Below are positions 34,696 to 44,566 of a DNA stretch of 64,000 nt, piece after piece. The stretch covers positions 1 through 64,000 of the forward strand of contig JAGDMF010000006.1 in assembly GCA_017860455.1 (NCBI GenBank). The letters are read 5' to 3'. Source of the stretch: Bacteroidota bacterium. Its GTDB lineage: Bacteria > Bacteroidota > Bacteroidia > Bacteroidales > WCHB1-69. Made by a program: the position numbers and the translations under genes. Each line of letters begins with the position of its first letter. Position 1 is the first letter of the stretch. The notes under the pieces are model-generated. The model ran no database searches and was not told the DNA's origin. It was given only the letters and a program-made list of their open reading frames with translations.

Positions 34696-35256
34696 ATGAA
34701 AAAGTACATTTTATTTTTAATTTTATGCTCCTGGTTCATTAGTTATGGACAAGTGAGGGTTGAGCAGGTATCTTTTAATAAATTAGTAGATGTTAAAGGA
34801 ACCGACAATGTGATTGCACTAGAAGTAAACACGAATAGTCTGGGTGACATTAACAGCATGAACATATTGTTTATCAACACTAAAACCATTGAAACAACAG
34901 ATGCCAAAATTGCTAATGAGTACATCATTCAGGATTTTAAACAAGTAAAAATTGATGATTTGAACATCAATACGATTATTGTTGCAGTTCGGATGTTTGA
35001 CATTGACAATAATGTAAGAATCAATTTAAAGGATCCTATCACCCTGGTTTCTGTAGGTACAGATGGAAAGTCCAAACACATTCTCACTGACACAACATTT
35101 AATGTTCGTGTGTGGGAAGTCAATGAGAAAAGTGGCACATTAGTGGTTGCCGGATACTATGACAATAACAGAAACGGCAGGTTTGATCCCTTGGAATTAA
35201 ATGAAATTCAGATCTTTGATTTAAGGACATACCAACTACTTCACAAAGTAAAATAA
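34696..35256 (+). CDS. Exported protein of unknown function
   Basis: 186 residues with a signal peptide ending near 'FISYGQ'. The mature part is beta-rich ('NVIALEVNTNSLGDINSMNI', 'FNVRVWEVNEKSGTLVVAGY') and ends with a 'DNNRNGRFDPLE' segment that looks like a single calcium-binding loop. I do not recognise a family. It is first in a likely operon with a small membrane protein (3-base gap) and a Crp/Fnr regulator. Confidence 0.75.
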   Translation: MKKYILFLILCSWFISYGQVRVEQVSFNKLVDVKGTDNVIALEVNTNSLGDINSMNILFINTKTIETTDAKIANEYIIQDFKQVKIDDLNINTIIVAVRMFDIDNNVRINLKDPITLVSVGTDGKSKHILTDTTFNVRVWEVNEKSGTLVVAGYYDNNRNGRFDPLELNEIQIFDLRTYQLLHKVK

Positions 35257-35259
35257 GCT

Positions 35260-35553
35260 ATGTTTGGAGGTGGAGCTGGAAGCGTTGCGGATATGATTGC
35301 CCGAATGAAGGAGGTCCCCAATGCTAAAAAAAATATCAAAAAATATCGTGAATATGCGAAAACATTAAAAAACGGTAAAAAACGATATAGGGAAAAAGAG
35401 ATTACTCAGGAAGAACTGGATCGAATAAAACTTGATTTAAAGCCTTATAAAATTCATCAAAGGAATACCGTTATTCTTTTTGCTGTTTTATTTATTCCAA
35501 TTGTGGGAATTCTGATATGGGGAATTTTTAAATTATTGAATATTAGTATATAA
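35260..35553 (+). CDS. Small membrane protein of unknown function
   Basis: 97 residues. The first 65 are highly charged and Lys-rich ('AKKNIKKYREYAKTLKNGKK'); a single transmembrane helix follows ('TVILFAVLFIPIVGILIWGIF', ~70-90). It is not an exported protein by sequence. It lies between the exported protein and the Crp/Fnr gene with 3- and 5-base gaps, so the three are translated from one message. Confidence 0.7.
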   Translation: MFGGGAGSVADMIARMKEVPNAKKNIKKYREYAKTLKNGKKRYREKEITQEELDRIKLDLKPYKIHQRNTVILFAVLFIPIVGILIWGIFKLLNISI

Positions 35554-35558
35554 TTGAT

Positions 35559-36242
35559 ATGGAACATTCACCTTTAGAAATATTAGAAAAATGTCCTTTA
35601 TTTATTGGGCTTTCATTAGATCATATTTTGGAACTTTTAAATGGACAATTTAAAATTTTCTCTTATAAAAATGGAGATTTAGTGTTGGCTCAGGGAGAAG
35701 TTTTCAATCATGTATACATCATTAAGAAGGGACGTGTATCTGCTGAGATGCTGGATGCAATGGGTAGAAACACTACTATTGAGGAATTGGATCCATCAAG
35801 AATTATTGCCCCGGCATTTTTATTTGCCACCAAGAATAGAGTCCCCGTTGATGTGATTGCCCGCATGGAGACACTTATTATCAGGATATCTAAAGAAAAA
35901 CTGATGGAGATGATGCAAAAGGAGTTGGTCATACTTCAAAATTATTTGAATATTGTTGCTAATCGTGCTTATTTTCTTTCAGAAAGAATCAGAAGTTTTC
36001 GGTTTGGAACGATCAAGTCCAAATGGGCCAATTATTTGTTGGAACAAGCCCAAATCAACAATGATACCATTTTCCAAATTCCTCATTCTCAGCAGGAATT
36101 AGCAGATTTATTTGGAGTTACACGTCCTGCGGTTGGGAAAGCACTTTCTCAGTTGATTGAAATGGGGGTCGTACAATCTGATCGAAAATATTTTAGAATA
36201 ATGAATATCCAATTATTGCAAAAGATCATTTCCGAGCAGTGA
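35559..36242 (+). CDS. Crp/Fnr-family transcriptional regulator
   Basis: 227 residues. A cyclic-nucleotide-binding-like barrel (~15-125, 'NGDLVLAQGEVFNHVYIIKKG'), a dimer helix, then a winged helix ('SQQELADLFGVTRPAVGKALSQL', ~168-190). No N-terminal Cys cluster for a Fe-S centre is present; only Cys13 is seen, so it is not a classical FNR. It may control anaerobic or stress genes such as the nearby Fe-S gene, but this is inference. No terminator is seen in the 190 bases after it. Confidence 0.88.
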   Translation: MEHSPLEILEKCPLFIGLSLDHILELLNGQFKIFSYKNGDLVLAQGEVFNHVYIIKKGRVSAEMLDAMGRNTTIEELDPSRIIAPAFLFATKNRVPVDVIARMETLIIRISKEKLMEMMQKELVILQNYLNIVANRAYFLSERIRSFRFGTIKSKWANYLLEQAQINNDTIFQIPHSQQELADLFGVTRPAVGKALSQLIEMGVVQSDRKYFRIMNIQLLQKIISEQ

Positions 36243-36432
36243 TGATTTTTCAGGGCAAAAGCATAAAAAATGTAACGATAAGTATATGAGATGTTTCATA
36301 TTTTTTCTATACAAAAATCACTTATCTGTCTAATTGTTAGTTACTTATGAATTATTTGATAACTATTTGTATTTCAAATAATTAAATCATTTTTAGATGT
36401 TTTTGTTAGTAATTGGAAAATAGTGTTTTAAA

Positions 36433-37554
36433 TTATTTAGTTTCTTTATAAACATTCCATAGATTTTGTGCAATTTTTTCTTCCGAAAAACAAAGAGCCT
36501 GCACTTTTCCTTTTTGAATCATTGATTCAGATAATATTTTGTCTCCTATAATGTTGTTGATGTGTTGTGCTAATGCTTCATGATCTGTCGGATTGATATA
36601 TAAAGCAGCATTTCCACCTACTTCTGGTAAAGAGGACGTATTGGATGTGATGACAGGCACACCACAATGCAGAGCTTCTAAAACAGGTATTCCGAATCCT
36701 TCGAAAAAAGATGGATATACAAATACTTCAGCATTAGCATAAATAGCCGGAAAATCATAAAAATCAGCGTTGTGTATAAAATGAATCCGGTTTGTAAGTT
36801 TTAAAACGTTTGTTTCTTCATTAATTATCGAAAAATAATCGGTTGTTCTTCCTACTGCAACTAAATGGATTTCCTTATCGATAAGCGGCATAGAACGTAT
36901 AATTGTTAGTAGGTTTTTTCGTTCCTCCATTGTTCCTACAAATAAAATATAACGATTAGGTAAGTTATATTTCGAAGCAACGTCTAGTTTCTGCGCTGAC
37001 GTTAAGGTTTGTGTAAAAATTGAAGAACAGGGTTGATAAACTACTTTTATTTTTTCTTGTTCAATGTTTAATATTTCAATTAAATCCTGTTTTGTTTGTT
37101 CACTGATGGCTATGACAATATCTGCTATTTTACAAGCATATAGTTGTTTTTTCTGATAAGTTATCCTATCAATATATTTGAAATATTCAGGATGTCGCCA
37201 TACAATAAGATCGTGCATCGTAACAATGCTCTTTATGCTGGAATGATGAATGTTGACAGGCAATTCATGGCTTAAACCGTGATAGATATCAAGTTTATCT
37301 TTTAGAGCAAAGTTTGTTAAGCTTAAACTTCTCCATAAGTTAGGAAACATTCTTCCTATTTTATTGGGTGTTGTAATTTGAATATTTTGAAAATCTTTAA
37401 AATAATTTTCATAAGCATTGCTTTGTTTAGATGTATATAAAATGTATTCATTATCAGAAAAATATTTGGACATTATGTTAATAATGGCTCGACTATAGTT
37501 TCCCAAACCGGTAGAATTATTAAAAGCACGTTTGGCATCAAATCCTATTTTCAT
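36433..37554 (-). CDS. Family 4 glycosyltransferase (GT-B)
   Basis: The tracked ORF begins at a GTG at 37608; the family start 'MKIGFDAKRAFNNSTGLGNY' is at the ATG at 37554, giving 373 residues. The GT-B C-terminal site is clear: 'YILFVGTMEERKNLLTII' and 'YPSFFEGFGIPVLEALHCGVPVITS' with the EX7E motif. It moves a sugar from an NDP donor to a polysaccharide or lipid acceptor at the cytoplasmic face of the inner membrane. It is divergent from a family 2 glycosyltransferase. An IS relic ends just before its start. Confidence 0.9.
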   Translation of the reverse strand: MKIGFDAKRAFNNSTGLGNYSRAIINIMSKYFSDNEYILYTSKQSNAYENYFKDFQNIQITTPNKIGRMFPNLWRSLSLTNFALKDKLDIYHGLSHELPVNIHHSSIKSIVTMHDLIVWRHPEYFKYIDRITYQKKQLYACKIADIVIAISEQTKQDLIEILNIEQEKIKVVYQPCSSIFTQTLTSAQKLDVASKYNLPNRYILFVGTMEERKNLLTIIRSMPLIDKEIHLVAVGRTTDYFSIINEETNVLKLTNRIHFIHNADFYDFPAIYANAEVFVYPSFFEGFGIPVLEALHCGVPVITSNTSSLPEVGGNAALYINPTDHEALAQHINNIIGDKILSESMIQKGKVQALCFSEEKIAQNLWNVYKETK

Positions 37555-37608
37555 GGTATTGTATTTTGAGTGTTGGTGAATTAATAAATGTAATATATTC
37601 ATTTTCAC

Positions 37609-38097
37609 TATTGTCCGATAAAAAAAATTAAAAGTAAGGGGATAATTTTCAATTGACCTCCATTACCCATTTTTGTAGTTTTATATCGACCAAAATTTAA
37701 ATCTATAATGAGCAAAAATACACTTTTTTTTTGATCTGTTTGTTTTCTGACAGCTGATTTCTCGTATTAAAAATAAATATTTATCTCCCAAAACACAAAA
37801 AAGATTAAAGCAAATTATTACACTAAACGCTTTATAGTTATAGATCAAATAATTAACATACTGTTTAGTGTATTTGTAAATTATAGCTCTTTAAAGATAG
37901 TATCAGGGGCAATTTTAGGGTTGTCGTGAAAACTAAACATATTTAATTACCTATGGTCTTCTGAAAAATTAGCAAATCTTAGGTGCTATTTTAGGGGGAG
38001 TTTACTTTTAGTTTTTAATAGTTTAAAAATTTGTTTGTATTAACATTCAGCATTATACAGTTCAAAATTAATAGTTAATAATTTTTATCGGACAATA
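37609..38097. mobile_element. IS relic or MITE with 16-bp inverted ends, 489 bp
   Basis: TATTGTCCGATAAAAA at 37609-37624 is exactly reverse-complemented at 38082-38097. No target duplication is seen (tcac / atgt). The only coding trace is on the minus strand (37881-37946): 'NMFSFHDNPKIAPDTIFKEL' then stop, which I recognise as the C-terminal end of IS4-like transposases of Bacteroidota. The catalytic part is missing, so this is a deletion derivative that could still be moved in trans. It fills the space between two divergent glycosyltransferase genes. Confidence 0.65.
37881..37946 (-). pseudogene. Transposase C-terminal remnant
   Basis: 21 codons reading 'LNMFSFHDNPKIAPDTIFKEL' and a stop codon; an in-frame TAA precedes them. 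From memory this matches the end of IS4-family (DUF4372-type) transposases. The rest of the gene is absent. Confidence 0.55.
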
Positions 38098-38110
38098 ATG
38101 TAAAAAAATG

Positions 38111-38118
38111 TAACTTTG
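38111..38118 (+). promoter_or_regulatory. Putative -7 box TAACTTTG
   Basis: Fits TAnnTTTG; 27 bases before the glycosyltransferase ATG. The expected -33 region falls on the inverted end of the IS relic, with no good TTTG. Confidence 0.5.
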
Positions 38119-38145
38119 CAGTCAAGTTTAAAAATTCAATAGATT

Positions 38146-38934
38146 ATGGCTCAAATAACAGGAATTATTACAACCCTCAATGAAGAACACAATATAGTTG
38201 ATGCAATAAGTTCACTTCAACTTATTTGTAATGAAGTTATTGTTATAGATTCCAATAGCAGTGATCAAACGATTGAATTAGCAAAATCGATGGGTGCTAT
38301 AACCTATCTGCAAGCATATTTGGGTGACGGGATTCAAAAAAATGTAGGAATACAATTTGCAAACAACGATTGGATTTTTAGTATGGATGCTGATGAAAGG
38401 ATCACTCCTGAATTAGCCCAAATCATTAATACCATTGATTTTCAAAACACTACTTATTACGGATTTGCAATCCGAAGAAGAAATATGATAGGTAGTCGCT
38501 GGGTAAAAAGTTGTGGTTGGTACCCTGATTATCTCGTACGTCTTTTTAAACATTCTCAGATTCGTTTTGGAGAAGAAAAGCAACATGCCTCTGTTCCTAA
38601 TGTAAATACCCTAAAATTAAAAGGTGACTTACTCCATTTCAGTTATAAAAACATAGGAGAACTCTTTGCTAAACCAGAACGGAATTTCAGCACTAGAGGT
38701 GCTAAAATATTATATCTTAAAGGTAAAAAAGCTACTGTTTTTACTCCGTTTTTACATGGATTTAGTGCATTCTTTGTGAATTACTTTTTTAAAGGAGCCA
38801 TTTTAGAAGGGATTGATGGATTTACATTAGCTTTATCAATAGCAGTGAACAGCTTTTTAAAATATGCCAAATTACTGGAATATCAAAGGGATCCTAAAGT
38901 TAGGGAACAGGAAGATTTTAACAGTGTCTGGTAA
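38146..38934 (+). CDS. Family 2 glycosyltransferase (WaaE/KdtX-like)
   Basis: 262 residues. GT-A core: 'GIITTLNEEHNIVDAISSL' and the DxD-type site 'WIFSMDADERITPELAQII'; 'WYPDYLVRLFKHSQIRFGEE' is typical of the WaaE/KdtX branch that adds a sugar to the LPS inner core. The C-terminal part has one likely membrane-associated segment ('FLHGFSAFFVNYFFKGAIL'). It is followed after 21 bases by rarA. Confidence 0.88.
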   Translation: MAQITGIITTLNEEHNIVDAISSLQLICNEVIVIDSNSSDQTIELAKSMGAITYLQAYLGDGIQKNVGIQFANNDWIFSMDADERITPELAQIINTIDFQNTTYYGFAIRRRNMIGSRWVKSCGWYPDYLVRLFKHSQIRFGEEKQHASVPNVNTLKLKGDLLHFSYKNIGELFAKPERNFSTRGAKILYLKGKKATVFTPFLHGFSAFFVNYFFKGAILEGIDGFTLALSIAVNSFLKYAKLLEYQRDPKVREQEDFNSVW

Positions 38935-38955
38935 AACTACACAAAAAATAGAAAT

Positions 38956-41229
38956 ATGCAACCATTAGCAGAGATCTTAAGACCAAAAACACTGGAGTCC
39001 TATATTGGACAAAAGCACCTTGTCGGGGAAGGTGAAGTGTTGAGGATAGCTGTGGAAAACCGACAGATTCATTCCATGATTTTATGGGGCCCACCGGGAG
39101 TAGGAAAAACAACTTTAGCGCTCCTTATTTCTGAACTGGTAGATGCTGAATGTTACATGTTGAGTGCAATCAGTTCCGGAGTTAAAGATATTCGTTCCGT
39201 TATTGACAAAGCGGAACAATCTGAAAAAGTATCCGTATTATTTATTGATGAAATCCATCGTTTCACCAAAGCACAGCAGGATTCTTTATTAGGAGCTGTG
39301 GAGCGGGGTGTTGTTACTCTAATTGGTGCAACTACCGAAAATCCATCGTTTGAAGTGATTGCACCTTTGCTTTCCAGATGCCAGGTATACGTCCTTAACT
39401 CTTTGGACAAAAGCGACCTGGAGCAAATCAAAGATACTTGTATTACGTATCTACAACAAGAGATGGGAATAACCATTGAAGTTGAAGAGAGTGAAGCTCT
39501 GTATCGGATTTCGGGAGGAGATGCACGTAAGTTGATCAATGCCATTGAGTTAACAGTAAAATATATCAAACCGGAAAATGGAGTTTTAAGGATTACCAAT
39601 GAGAATGTAACCAAATGTATTCAGAAAAACTTAGCCATTTATGACAAAGCCGGTGAAAATCATTACGATATTATTTCAGCATTTATCAAATCGATCAGAG
39701 GTTCTGACCCAAATGCAGCGGTTTACTGGATGGCGCGGATGATTAATGCCGGCGAAGATCCCCTTTTTATAGCAAGAAGAATGATTATCCTTGCATCTGA
39801 AGATATTGGAAATGCAAATCCCAATGCATTACTTTTGGCCAATAGTTGTTTTCAGGCTGTCCATCAGATCGGAATGCCGGAAGGTCGTATCATTTTGTCA
39901 CAAACTGCCATTTACTTAGCCTCATCACCTAAGAGCAACGCTTCTTATAGTGCTATAGATGAAGCGATTGAATGGGTTTATAAAACCGGAGACCTTCCTG
40001 TGCCACTCCACATCAGAAATGCCCCCACTTCTTTGATGAAAGAGTTAAATTATGGCAAAGATTATCAATATGCACACTCTTTTGAGCACAATTTTGTAAA
40101 TCAGGAGTTTCTACCGGAATCGATCAGCGGCAAAAAATTTTATGAACCACAAGATAATCCTCGTGAAAATGAACTTAGGAAATACTTAAAAAATTGCTGG
40201 AAAGATAAATACAGATATATTTTACTCTTTTTGATCGGATTATTCTCATTTGGACTCATCCAGGCTCAGGATTTACACTATTCTCAGTATTATACTGCAC
40301 ATTATCTTTTGAATCCGGCCATGACAGGCGTTTATGATGGCACTTTCAGGGCCAATCTGAATCAAAAAACACAATGGTTATCGGTAACTAAACCATTTGT
40401 ATCTTTATCGGGAAGTATTGATGCACCGATTTACAAAAACAACAAATTGAAGCATTTAGTGGGACTTGGGTTAAACATCAACAGTGACGAAGCGGGAGAT
40501 TCAGAGTTCAGATCCTTAGATATCAATTTAGCTGCATCATTTGTAAAAAGTATCGGGTATAAAAATAACCATAAAATCGGAATTGGCGTCACCGGAGGCT
40601 ATGTACAACGCTCTTTAAATTATGCAGCACTCCATTTTGATGAACAATTTCAATTTGGATTTTACGATCCCACCAATCCTATAACCGAGCTCTTTGGAGA
40701 TTCTAAAATCACCTATTTTGATATGGGATTAGGCGTGTTTTATAGCTATTCCCCTAAGAAAAATCAGATCTATTCCTTTGGATTCAGTGCCTATCATTTA
40801 GGAAGGCCCAATCAATCTTACCGACAAGGAACAGTGGTATTGCCTATCCGTTTTACACCCTATTTTGGAGCCAGAATCCCATTAACCGGATTTTTAACTT
40901 TAACTCCGTCCGCATTTGCTTCTTTACAAGGCAATTTTAGTGAATACACTTTAGGTAGTAATCTGGAATACAGCATCAAAAAAAATTCTTATACAACTTT
41001 GGTCACATTTGGAGCCGGTTTGTTTTACAGATGGAGCGATGCTTTGATTATCAATGTGATCATGGACATTCAAAACTTGCGGATTGGTGCCAGTTACGAT
41101 TTGAATCTCTCCACTTTTACACCGGCTACCAGAGTTCGGGGTGGTTTTGAGATCTCTATACAATATTTATATAAAAAATCTTCTATTGGAAGAACCGGTA
41201 GAGAACCGTGTCCTTATGAAATCATGTAA
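38956..41229 (+). CDS. RarA ATPase fused in frame to a PorP/SprF-family protein
   Basis: 757 residues in one open frame. Residues 1-420 are a complete RarA/MgsA recombination factor: Walker A '[10 protein letters not shown]' (45-52), Walker B '[10 protein letters not shown]' (Asp98, Glu99), arginine-finger region 'SRCQVY' and the normal end '[13 protein letters not shown]'. From residue 420 a signal-peptide-like segment follows ('[20 protein letters not shown]'), then the PorP/SprF hallmark '[20 protein letters not shown]' and ~320 residues of barrel. The rarA stop and the porP ATG are both missing; a TTG at 40231 is the only nearby in-frame alternative start. Cytoplasmic and outer membrane functions are incompatible in one chain, so this is either a fusion mutation or a sequence error. 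The next two genes normally accompany porP. Confidence 0.8.
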   Translation: MQPLAEILRPKTLESYIGQKHLVGEGEVLRIAVENRQIHSMILWGPPGVGKTTLALLISELVDAECYMLSAISSGVKDIRSVIDKAEQSEKVSVLFIDEIHRFTKAQQDSLLGAVERGVVTLIGATTENPSFEVIAPLLSRCQVYVLNSLDKSDLEQIKDTCITYLQQEMGITIEVEESEALYRISGGDARKLINAIELTVKYIKPENGVLRITNENVTKCIQKNLAIYDKAGENHYDIISAFIKSIRGSDPNAAVYWMARMINAGEDPLFIARRMIILASEDIGNANPNALLLANSCFQAVHQIGMPEGRIILSQTAIYLASSPKSNASYSAIDEAIEWVYKTGDLPVPLHIRNAPTSLMKELNYGKDYQYAHSFEHNFVNQEFLPESISGKKFYEPQDNPRENELRKYLKNCWKDKYRYILLFLIGLFSFGLIQAQDLHYSQYYTAHYLLNPAMTGVYDGTFRANLNQKTQWLSVTKPFVSLSGSIDAPIYKNNKLKHLVGLGLNINSDEAGDSEFRSLDINLAASFVKSIGYKNNHKIGIGVTGGYVQRSLNYAALHFDEQFQFGFYDPTNPITELFGDSKITYFDMGLGVFYSYSPKKNQIYSFGFSAYHLGRPNQSYRQGTVVLPIRFTPYFGARIPLTGFLTLTPSAFASLQGNFSEYTLGSNLEYSIKKNSYTTLVTFGAGLFYRWSDALIINVIMDIQNLRIGASYDLNLSTFTPATRVRGGFEISIQYLYKKSSIGRTGREPCPYEIM

Positions 41230-41238
41230 GCTATTAAA

Positions 41239-42852
41239 ATGAAGACATTTACACTGGTTTTTCTACTCTCTTTTGTTTCTCTTTATCTTGCAGCACAAGA
41301 TATACCCAAGGATGTTGCATTCCGGTTGCAACAAATTCAATTTATTAAAAACAATAATCTTCCTGTAAAGGTTGAGTTATTACCCAGATATATCAACACC
41401 GACAATTCAGAATACAAAGGGGAATTAACACCCGATTCCATATTTTATTTTTCATCCTTAATCTCATTAAGTGATGATGACAATGAAAATATATTTGACG
41501 CTTACTGGATGGGCAAAATTTACTCTTCTAATCTCACTATTAGCGGTTATTCAACACCGGAGCCATTGCCCAAAAATATCAACAGTAAAAAATATTACAA
41601 TATCAATTTTAGTTTCAATAAAGCCCGAAACATTCTATTTTTTACCCGTTGTTCCAAAACGGCCTATCCACACCTGATATGTGATATCTGGCAATCTGAG
41701 CTTAAAAATGGGTCATGGCAGAAAGCTGTAAAACTTCCGGAACAAATCAATCAGCCGTTTTGTAATAACACACAACCTCATCTGGTTGAAACACCTAAAT
41801 ATTCAGTTTTATATTTTGTTTCAAACCGAACCGGTTCTGAAGGGGGTTTAGATATCTGGTACTCCATATATAAAGATGGTAAATTTGAAGATCCGGTTAA
41901 TCTCGGATCTATAATTAATACACAAGGAAATGAAGTGACCCCATTTTATGATTTAAAGGATGGAATGCTCTATTTTAGTTCTGATGAACACATTGGAATT
42001 GGCGGATATGATATTTTTTATTCCAAAGGGGCACTCAGTGACTGGAGTGAGCCAACTAATATCGGGGTTCCTTTCAATTCAGACTATAATGATGTGTATT
42101 TAACTTTAAATCAGGACCAAAAGAGTGGTTATTTTTCCTCTAACCGACCCAATAAAAAATATTCTCATCGGGAATGTTGTAATGACATTTACTCTTTTCA
42201 ATGGAATTATCCAAAAGATTCTACCAAACAAATTGTTACAATTGACACGATTTCTAAAATGGAACAAATCCAGTCATTAATACCACTAACTTTGTATTTC
42301 AACAATGATGAACCCGATCCAAAATCGGATGCAACAACGACCCTCACCAATTACAAGCTAACGATATCCAATTACATTGCTATCAAAGAGAAATTCAAAC
42401 AAGAGTATGCACGTGGTTTAAATGCTGATGATCAACTCATTGCCAAACAAGCGATTGAAGTATTCTTTAAAGATTCTGTTGAAAAAGGGTATTACCAATT
42501 ATTAGATTTTTGTCAATTGATCAAAGAAGTTCTACAAGATGGCAAAACAGTGACCATCACAGTACAAGGATATGCCAGTGCTTTGCATAAATCGGATTAC
42601 AATTTTAAATTATCCTCCCGCAGAATCTCCAGTTTTGTTAATTTTCTAAGGGAATATAATGATGGTGAACTTCTCCCCTACCTCACCGGGGAAACCAAAA
42701 ACAGATTACAAATCATTGAAGTCCCTTTAGGAAGTCAGGAAGCAGTAGCAAAGAATCTAAGTGCCAATATTCATGACCAGCGCAACTCTGTTTATAGTAT
42801 AGCAGCTTCCAAAGAAAGAAGAATTCAGGTTGTTAACATTCAAATAGATTAA
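41239..42852 (+). CDS. PD40 and OmpA-like domain outer membrane protein
   Basis: 537 residues, signal peptide ending near 'YLAAQ'. Residues ~95-320 hold WD40-like PD40 units ('SVLYFVSNRTGSEGGLDIWY', 'MLYFSSDEHIGIGGYDIFYS', 'SGYFSSNRPNKK'). The C-terminal ~190 residues resemble an OmpA/peptidoglycan-binding domain ('LYFNNDEPDP', 'TVQGYASALHKSDYNFKLSSRRI'), with an insert between strand and helix. It pairs with PorP/SprF proteins as in the PorE-type outer membrane to peptidoglycan links. It begins 9 bases after the porP stop. Confidence 0.82.
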   Translation: MKTFTLVFLLSFVSLYLAAQDIPKDVAFRLQQIQFIKNNNLPVKVELLPRYINTDNSEYKGELTPDSIFYFSSLISLSDDDNENIFDAYWMGKIYSSNLTISGYSTPEPLPKNINSKKYYNINFSFNKARNILFFTRCSKTAYPHLICDIWQSELKNGSWQKAVKLPEQINQPFCNNTQPHLVETPKYSVLYFVSNRTGSEGGLDIWYSIYKDGKFEDPVNLGSIINTQGNEVTPFYDLKDGMLYFSSDEHIGIGGYDIFYSKGALSDWSEPTNIGVPFNSDYNDVYLTLNQDQKSGYFSSNRPNKKYSHRECCNDIYSFQWNYPKDSTKQIVTIDTISKMEQIQSLIPLTLYFNNDEPDPKSDATTTLTNYKLTISNYIAIKEKFKQEYARGLNADDQLIAKQAIEVFFKDSVEKGYYQLLDFCQLIKEVLQDGKTVTITVQGYASALHKSDYNFKLSSRRISSFVNFLREYNDGELLPYLTGETKNRLQIIEVPLGSQEAVAKNLSANIHDQRNSVYSIAASKERRIQVVNIQID

Positions 42853-42861
42853 TCAAATCCT

Positions 42862-43902
42862 ATGAAAAAACTCATATTTTTTATACTATTTTTTAATTTC
42901 ATTAACATTATTTCTGCTCAGGATCTATTTTATGACATTAGAGTAACTCATTTTTTTGACAACAGAGAGTATGAAAATCCCTATTGTGATCCTCAGACAC
43001 TATTTGGCATCCGTTTTTCACCGGAATTAGGGTGGAAAAAAACGGACAGGGAAGGGTCTACCCATTTTGTAAAACTGGGAGTCCATTATTTACAGCCGTT
43101 GGGTGCTCCTATTCAAATGGGACAATGGGATCCGATAATCTATTATCAATATCAAAAGAAAGGGTACAATCTTCATTTTGGGATTATTCCCTACCAAAAA
43201 TTAATAGAAAAGTTACCGTTATATGTGAAGTCAGATTCGATTTCCTATCAATATCCGAACATTAATGGAGCATTGTTTCAATATAAAGGTGATCATGGGT
43301 TTTTTGAAGGGATTTTAGACTGGCGGGGAGCGATGAGTTCACAAACCAGAGAAGCTTTCAGAGTGATTTTAAAAGGACGATACTACATCCATAATTTCTC
43401 GATTGGTGGGATCACTTTTTTGAACCATCTATCCAACAAAGCGCCAACAGAACCAAAAGAGGGTGTTTGTGATGACTATTTTGTTTCTCCTGAAATAGGT
43501 TTTCATTTGACTAAAAATAAAATTTTAGACACCACGAGTATCAAAGTTGCCTACTTATTTGGATCCACCAGAGAGCGGATCACCAATAAGCAATATCAGG
43601 CACACGGTATTGGGATTGATCTTTTCCTTAAATGGAAGTATTTGGGATTCAACAACAGTTTTTATTGGGGGGACAACTTATTCCCGTTTTACGAAAAATA
43701 TAACAGTACGCTTCATTTAGGAGATCCATTTTACAGAGCAACAAGATACAACAAGACATCCCTCATTTTATATTTAGTACAAAAAGAGTTTGTCACTTGT
43801 TCCTTTTCCTGGAATTTTCATTTTTTAAAAGGGTATCCTGTTGGACATCAACAACTGTTACAAGTACAAATCGACTTAGATAAACTCACTTTTAAACACT
43901 AA
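42862..43902 (+). CDS. Exported beta-rich protein of unknown function
   Basis: 346 residues, signal peptide ending near 'INIISAQ'. Many amphipathic strands ('THFVKLGVHYLQPLGAPIQMG', 'GYNLHFGIIPYQKLIEKLP', 'YYIHNFSIGGITFLNHL') and an aromatic end suggest an outer membrane barrel. I recognise no named family. It lies 9 bases after the PD40/OmpA gene, so it probably belongs to the same T9SS-related surface unit. Confidence 0.7.
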   Translation: MKKLIFFILFFNFINIISAQDLFYDIRVTHFFDNREYENPYCDPQTLFGIRFSPELGWKKTDREGSTHFVKLGVHYLQPLGAPIQMGQWDPIIYYQYQKKGYNLHFGIIPYQKLIEKLPLYVKSDSISYQYPNINGALFQYKGDHGFFEGILDWRGAMSSQTREAFRVILKGRYYIHNFSIGGITFLNHLSNKAPTEPKEGVCDDYFVSPEIGFHLTKNKILDTTSIKVAYLFGSTRERITNKQYQAHGIGIDLFLKWKYLGFNNSFYWGDNLFPFYEKYNSTLHLGDPFYRATRYNKTSLILYLVQKEFVTCSFSWNFHFLKGYPVGHQQLLQVQIDLDKLTFKH

Positions 43903-43913
43903 AATTTACGATT

Positions 43914-44384
43914 ATGACACATGAAGAATTAATGAAAATAGCTTTTGAAGAAGCTTTTCAGGGAATGAGAAACAACGAAGGAGGTCCTTTTGGTGCAGTT
44001 GTTGTGATTGACGGGCAAATTGTAGGAAGAGGGCACAATAAAGTCACTTCGACCAATGACCCAACGGCACATGCAGAGGTGGTTGCTATTCGCGATGCGT
44101 GTAAGAAATTAGAACGGTTTCATTTACCTGAAGCGATCATTTATGCCACTTCGGAACCTTGTCCGATGTGTTTATCCGCCATTTACTGGGCCAATATAAA
44201 AACGGTCTATTATTGCACCGACAAAAGTCAGGTTGAAGCTATTGGGTTCAGTGACAAGTTTATATACGATGAATTTGCTTTACCACAGGAAAAAAGAAGC
44301 TTACATATAGATAAAATCAATCTCAAAGAAGGAAACGATCTATTTTTTGAATGGATGAGTAAGGGGGATCGGAGGGAGTATTAG
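43914..44384 (+). CDS. guaD: Guanine deaminase (CMP/dCMP deaminase fold)
   Basis: 156 residues, the same length as B. subtilis GuaD, to which it aligns along the whole chain by memory ('GGPFGAVVVIDGQIVG', 'SNDPTAHAEV'-like 'TNDPTAHAEVVAIRDAC', 'SEPCPMCLSAIYWA', final 'REY'). Zinc ligands are His53, Cys83 and Cys86 and the catalytic Glu is 55. It turns guanine into xanthine in purine salvage. A tRNA adenosine deaminase (TadA) is the alternative but the 'GFSDKFIYDEF' segment favours GuaD. Confidence 0.85.
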   Translation: MTHEELMKIAFEEAFQGMRNNEGGPFGAVVVIDGQIVGRGHNKVTSTNDPTAHAEVVAIRDACKKLERFHLPEAIIYATSEPCPMCLSAIYWANIKTVYYCTDKSQVEAIGFSDKFIYDEFALPQEKRSLHIDKINLKEGNDLFFEWMSKGDRREY

Positions 44385-44385
44385 C

Positions 44386-44562
44386 TGTTCGGAATGCTCG
44401 GAATGCTCAGATTGCTCAGATTGCTCAGATTGCTCGGATTGCTCAGATTGTTCGGATTGCTCGATTGCTCGGATTGCTCGGATTGCTCGGATTGCTCGGA
44501 TTGCTCGGATTGCTCGGAATGCTCGGATTGCTCGGATTGCTCAGATTGCTCTATTGCTCGAA
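44386..44562. repeat. 9-bp tandem array G, TGCTCGGAT, about 19 copies
   Basis: A near-perfect 9-bp period with variants TGCTCAGAT, TGCTCGGAA and one 8-bp unit. It begins within 2 bases of the guaD stop and ends at the stop codon of the minus-strand four-helix-bundle gene. The unit is the reverse complement of the CCGAGCAAT words in array H. Confidence 0.93.
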
Positions 44563-44566
44563 AGTT

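Noticed and set aside
37609-38097. An invertible promoter between inverted repeats
   Set aside because: The transposase remnant inside explains the inverted ends better, and no invertase gene or second orientation is visible.
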